In this document: in pieces, positions 13,989 to 14,937 of the stretch
How the letters are laid out: each line of letters opens with the position of its first letter
Position numbering within the stretch: position 1 is the first letter of the stretch
Origin: JBAYJT01 sp041664965
GTDB taxonomy: Bacteria; Pseudomonadota; Gammaproteobacteria; UBA9339
DNA: 14,937 bases
Direction of reading: 5' to 3'
NCBI GenBank assembly: GCA_041664965.1
Contig: JBAYJT010000041.1
Coordinates: 1 to 14,937 of the forward strand
Notes under the pieces: model-generated
Told to the model about the DNA's origin: nothing
The model's input: the letters and a program-made list of their open reading frames with translations, nothing else
Database searches by the model: none
Made by a program: the position numbers and the translations under genes

Positions 13989-14047
13989 GCGCCCGTTTGT
14001 CCATCCATCCACTTTATTTTAACTACTAATTTTTGGGGAGATCACTA

Positions 14048-14937
14048 ATGAATATCTATGATTCACCATCTTTTGATAAACACGAACAGGTAGTTTTTTG
14101 TCAGGATCACGCTACTGGTTTAAAAGCTATTATTGCTATACATAACACCCAACTTGGGCCAGCTCTTGGCGGATGTCGTATGTATCCGTATAGCAAAATT
14201 GAAGATGCTATCGAAGATGTTTTGCGTTTATCTAAAGGTATGACATATAAAGCTTCTGTTGCTAATTTAAATTTAGGTGGTGGCAAAGCTGTTATCATTG
14301 GCGATCCAAAAAAATTGGGCAATGAAGCGTTCTTCCGTACATTTGGCCGATTTGTACAAGGCTTAAGTGGCAGATATATCACAGCGGAAGACGTTGGTAC
14401 GAACACCAAATTTATGGAATGGATTAGTCAGGAAACCGACCATGCCGTTGGTGTTCCAGCTTGTTTTGGTGGTTCTGGCGATCCTTCACCTTTTACTGCT
14501 CACGGTACATTTGTTGGTGTTAAAGCGGCTTGGAAAAAAACAACCGGCAAAGATAGCTTAAATGGCGTCAAAATTTCTGTGCAAGGTATTGGTAACGTTG
14601 GTTATAATCTTTGTAAGGAATTGCATAAAGACGGCGCTATACTTTACGTTAACGATGTGAACGAGAGTGCAGTTGCTAAAGCAGTTAAAGAGTTTTCTGC
14701 TACAGCTGTTTCTGACGCGGATCTTTATAAATTAGATGTTGATATTTATTCGCCATGTGCTTTGGGTGCAACTATCAATGATAAGACTATACATCAGCTT
14801 AAGTGTTCTGTTATTGCAGGAGCCGCAAATAATCAATTAGCTGAAGAAAAGAAGCACGGTGCAGCACTTCAAAAAGCTGGTATTCTTTACGCTCCAGACT
14901 ACGTCATCAACGCTGGTGGCTTGATTAACGTTTCTAC
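14048..14937 (+). CDS. ldh: Leucine dehydrogenase (Glu/Leu/Phe/Val family), 3' end outside the window
   Basis: NAD-dependent oxidative deamination of leucine and other branched-chain amino acids to 2-keto acids. 296 codons are visible and the frame is open to the right edge; the family has ~350-365 residues. GPALGGCRMYP (38-47) contacts the substrate, K68 in GMTYKAS and K80 in LNLGGGKAVI are the substrate and catalytic lysines, and D115 lies in TAEDVGTN. The dinucleotide fold has VQGIGNVGYNL (178-188), and later AGAANNQLA and VINAGGLINV. It is transcribed divergently from gpmI behind its own strong promoter. Valine or phenylalanine dehydrogenase cannot be fully excluded, but the N-terminal pattern is that of leucine dehydrogenase. 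Confidence 0.94.
   Translation, partial: MNIYDSPSFDKHEQVVFCQDHATGLKAIIAIHNTQLGPALGGCRMYPYSKIEDAIEDVLRLSKGMTYKASVANLNLGGGKAVIIGDPKKLGNEAFFRTFGRFVQGLSGRYITAEDVGTNTKFMEWISQETDHAVGVPACFGGSGDPSPFTAHGTFVGVKAAWKKTTGKDSLNGVKISVQGIGNVGYNLCKELHKDGAILYVNDVNESAVAKAVKEFSATAVSDADLYKLDVDIYSPCALGATINDKTIHQLKCSVIAGAANNQLAEEKKHGAALQKAGILYAPDYVINAGGLINVS

Noticed and set aside
14107..14409. Open frame on minus inside leucine dehydrogenase
   Set aside because: It is a shadow of a highly conserved enzyme gene on the other strand.

Overview
The window looks like a chromosomal segment of an AT-rich gammaproteobacterium. Evidence for this is the outer-membrane and envelope genes (tamA, mltD, gmhB, envC, ctpA) and the gammaproteobacterial order gpmI-envC-ctpA. 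A Legionellales-type, possibly host-associated organism would fit the low GC, the leucine dehydrogenase and the deoxynucleoside kinase, but that placement is inference and not proven here.

Left part (1-3425, all minus strand): the 5' part of an IS200/RAYT-like Y1 transposase runs off the left edge and is preceded by a cluster of small hairpins. Next comes an overlapping pair, mltD (lytic transglycosylase lipoprotein with an unusual Lys/His-rich tail) and tamA (Omp85-type outer-membrane assembly protein). tamB, the usual partner after tamA, is not next to it; the transposon lies there instead.

Middle left (3565-6155): a secreted NTF2-like protein and gmhB (heptose bisphosphatase of LPS core synthesis) run on plus. 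They converge, with a 17-bp overlap, on a minus-strand deoxynucleoside kinase. A divergent intergenic region with a perfect 10-bp inverted repeat leads to an unrecognised 239-residue protein, closed by a very clear intrinsic terminator.

Middle (6267-9361, plus): a tight three-gene operon of a ROK-family sugar kinase, a non-hydrolysing UDP-GlcNAc 2-epimerase (wecB, 4-bp overlap) and a classical SDR (TTG start, strong SD). It looks like an amino-sugar module; the combination recalls the epimerase plus ManNAc kinase of animal GNE, but the product is unknown.

Right part (9368-14937): on minus, gpmI, envC and ctpA, followed 7 nt later by tRNA-Glu(CTC). On plus, a leucine dehydrogenase runs off the right edge behind a near-consensus promoter. 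Two copies of an AT-rich element with 27-bp inverted arms (heptamer TTCATAA type) and a shared core motif lie in the same orientation on either side of gpmI-envC. This dispersed repeat, the ROK/epimerase/SDR operon and the unrecognised 5386-6105 gene are the most interesting points.
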